Source: Pirellulales bacterium (lineage in GTDB: Bacteria > Planctomycetota > Planctomycetia > Pirellulales > JALHPA01). From it: a stretch of 6,777 nt of DNA. Positions 6,764 to 6,777 of the stretch are shown here, one piece after another (position 1 is the first letter of the stretch; each line of letters starts with the position of its first letter). Under the pieces are notes generated by a model. It did not search any database. It was not told the origin of the DNA and saw only the letters and a program-made list of their open reading frames with translations. Location of the stretch: contig JALHPA010000144.1 of the NCBI GenBank assembly GCA_022842745.1, positions 1-6,777 of the forward strand. The letters run 5' to 3'. Position numbers and translations under genes: made by a program.

Positions 6764-6777
6764 AGATCGGAAGAGCG
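6764..6777. other. Illumina TruSeq adapter remnant at the contig end
   Basis: The last 14 bases read AGATCGGAAGAGCG, identical to the beginning of the Illumina TruSeq read-through adapter. An exact 14-base match placed flush with the end of the sequence is very unlikely by chance. The first A may be the A-tail base or a native base. This is best treated as an assembly artefact and trimmed; it is not part of the tssF gene. Confidence 0.9.

Noticed and set aside
1..6777. CRISPR arrays, tRNA or rRNA genes, insertion sequences and attachment sites.
   Set aside because: No direct repeat-spacer pattern, no transposase or terminal inverted repeats, and no tRNA-like sequence was noticed; nearly all of the window is explained by four protein genes.

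Overview
The window looks like a metagenomic contig from a Planctomycetota bacterium, or a close relative in the PVC group. It is GC-rich, densely coding, and every gene I can support reads on the minus strand. The lineage call rests on two genes. One is a DUF1549/DUF1553 protein with Ig-like and cytochrome-type segments (1920-4397). The other is a secreted protein with an N-terminal planctomycete-type cytochrome c domain and a WD40 propeller (1-1759). Both architectures are strongly enriched in Planctomycetes and Verrucomicrobia. None of the three complete starts has a clear Shine-Dalgarno sequence, which is common in that phylum.

In order of transcription (right to left): (1) 6763-5793, the C-terminal half of TssF, a type VI secretion (T6SS) baseplate protein cut by the contig end; (2) 5715-4486, a complete TssG, the partner of TssF in the baseplate wedge; (3) 4397-1920, a complete exported DUF1549/DUF1553 protein with two Ig-like segments and two haem-binding-type motifs; (4) 1759-1, an exported cytochrome c-WD40-IPT/TIG-PPC protein whose C-terminus runs off the left edge. 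Gaps are 77, 88 and 160 bases. No RNA gene, CRISPR array, mobile element or convincing terminator was seen.

Genes 1 and 2 are the end of a T6SS cluster: TssF and TssG assemble with TssK and TssE into the wedge that docks the phage-like tail on the membrane complex. Genes 3 and 4 form a different functional pair, both with export signals and cytochrome motifs, and probably act outside the cytoplasmic membrane. Their biochemical role is not established. Whether all four genes share a transcript cannot be decided here, but nothing in the gaps clearly separates them.

The last 14 bases (6764-6777) are identical to the start of an Illumina TruSeq adapter and should be treated as non-biological. 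I see no clearly undescribed system. The points most worth a second look are the adapter end, the T6SS/cytochrome-protein junction, the C-x4-CH motif in gene 3, and a seven-codon reading frame that overlaps the tssF stop and lies in frame with tssG.
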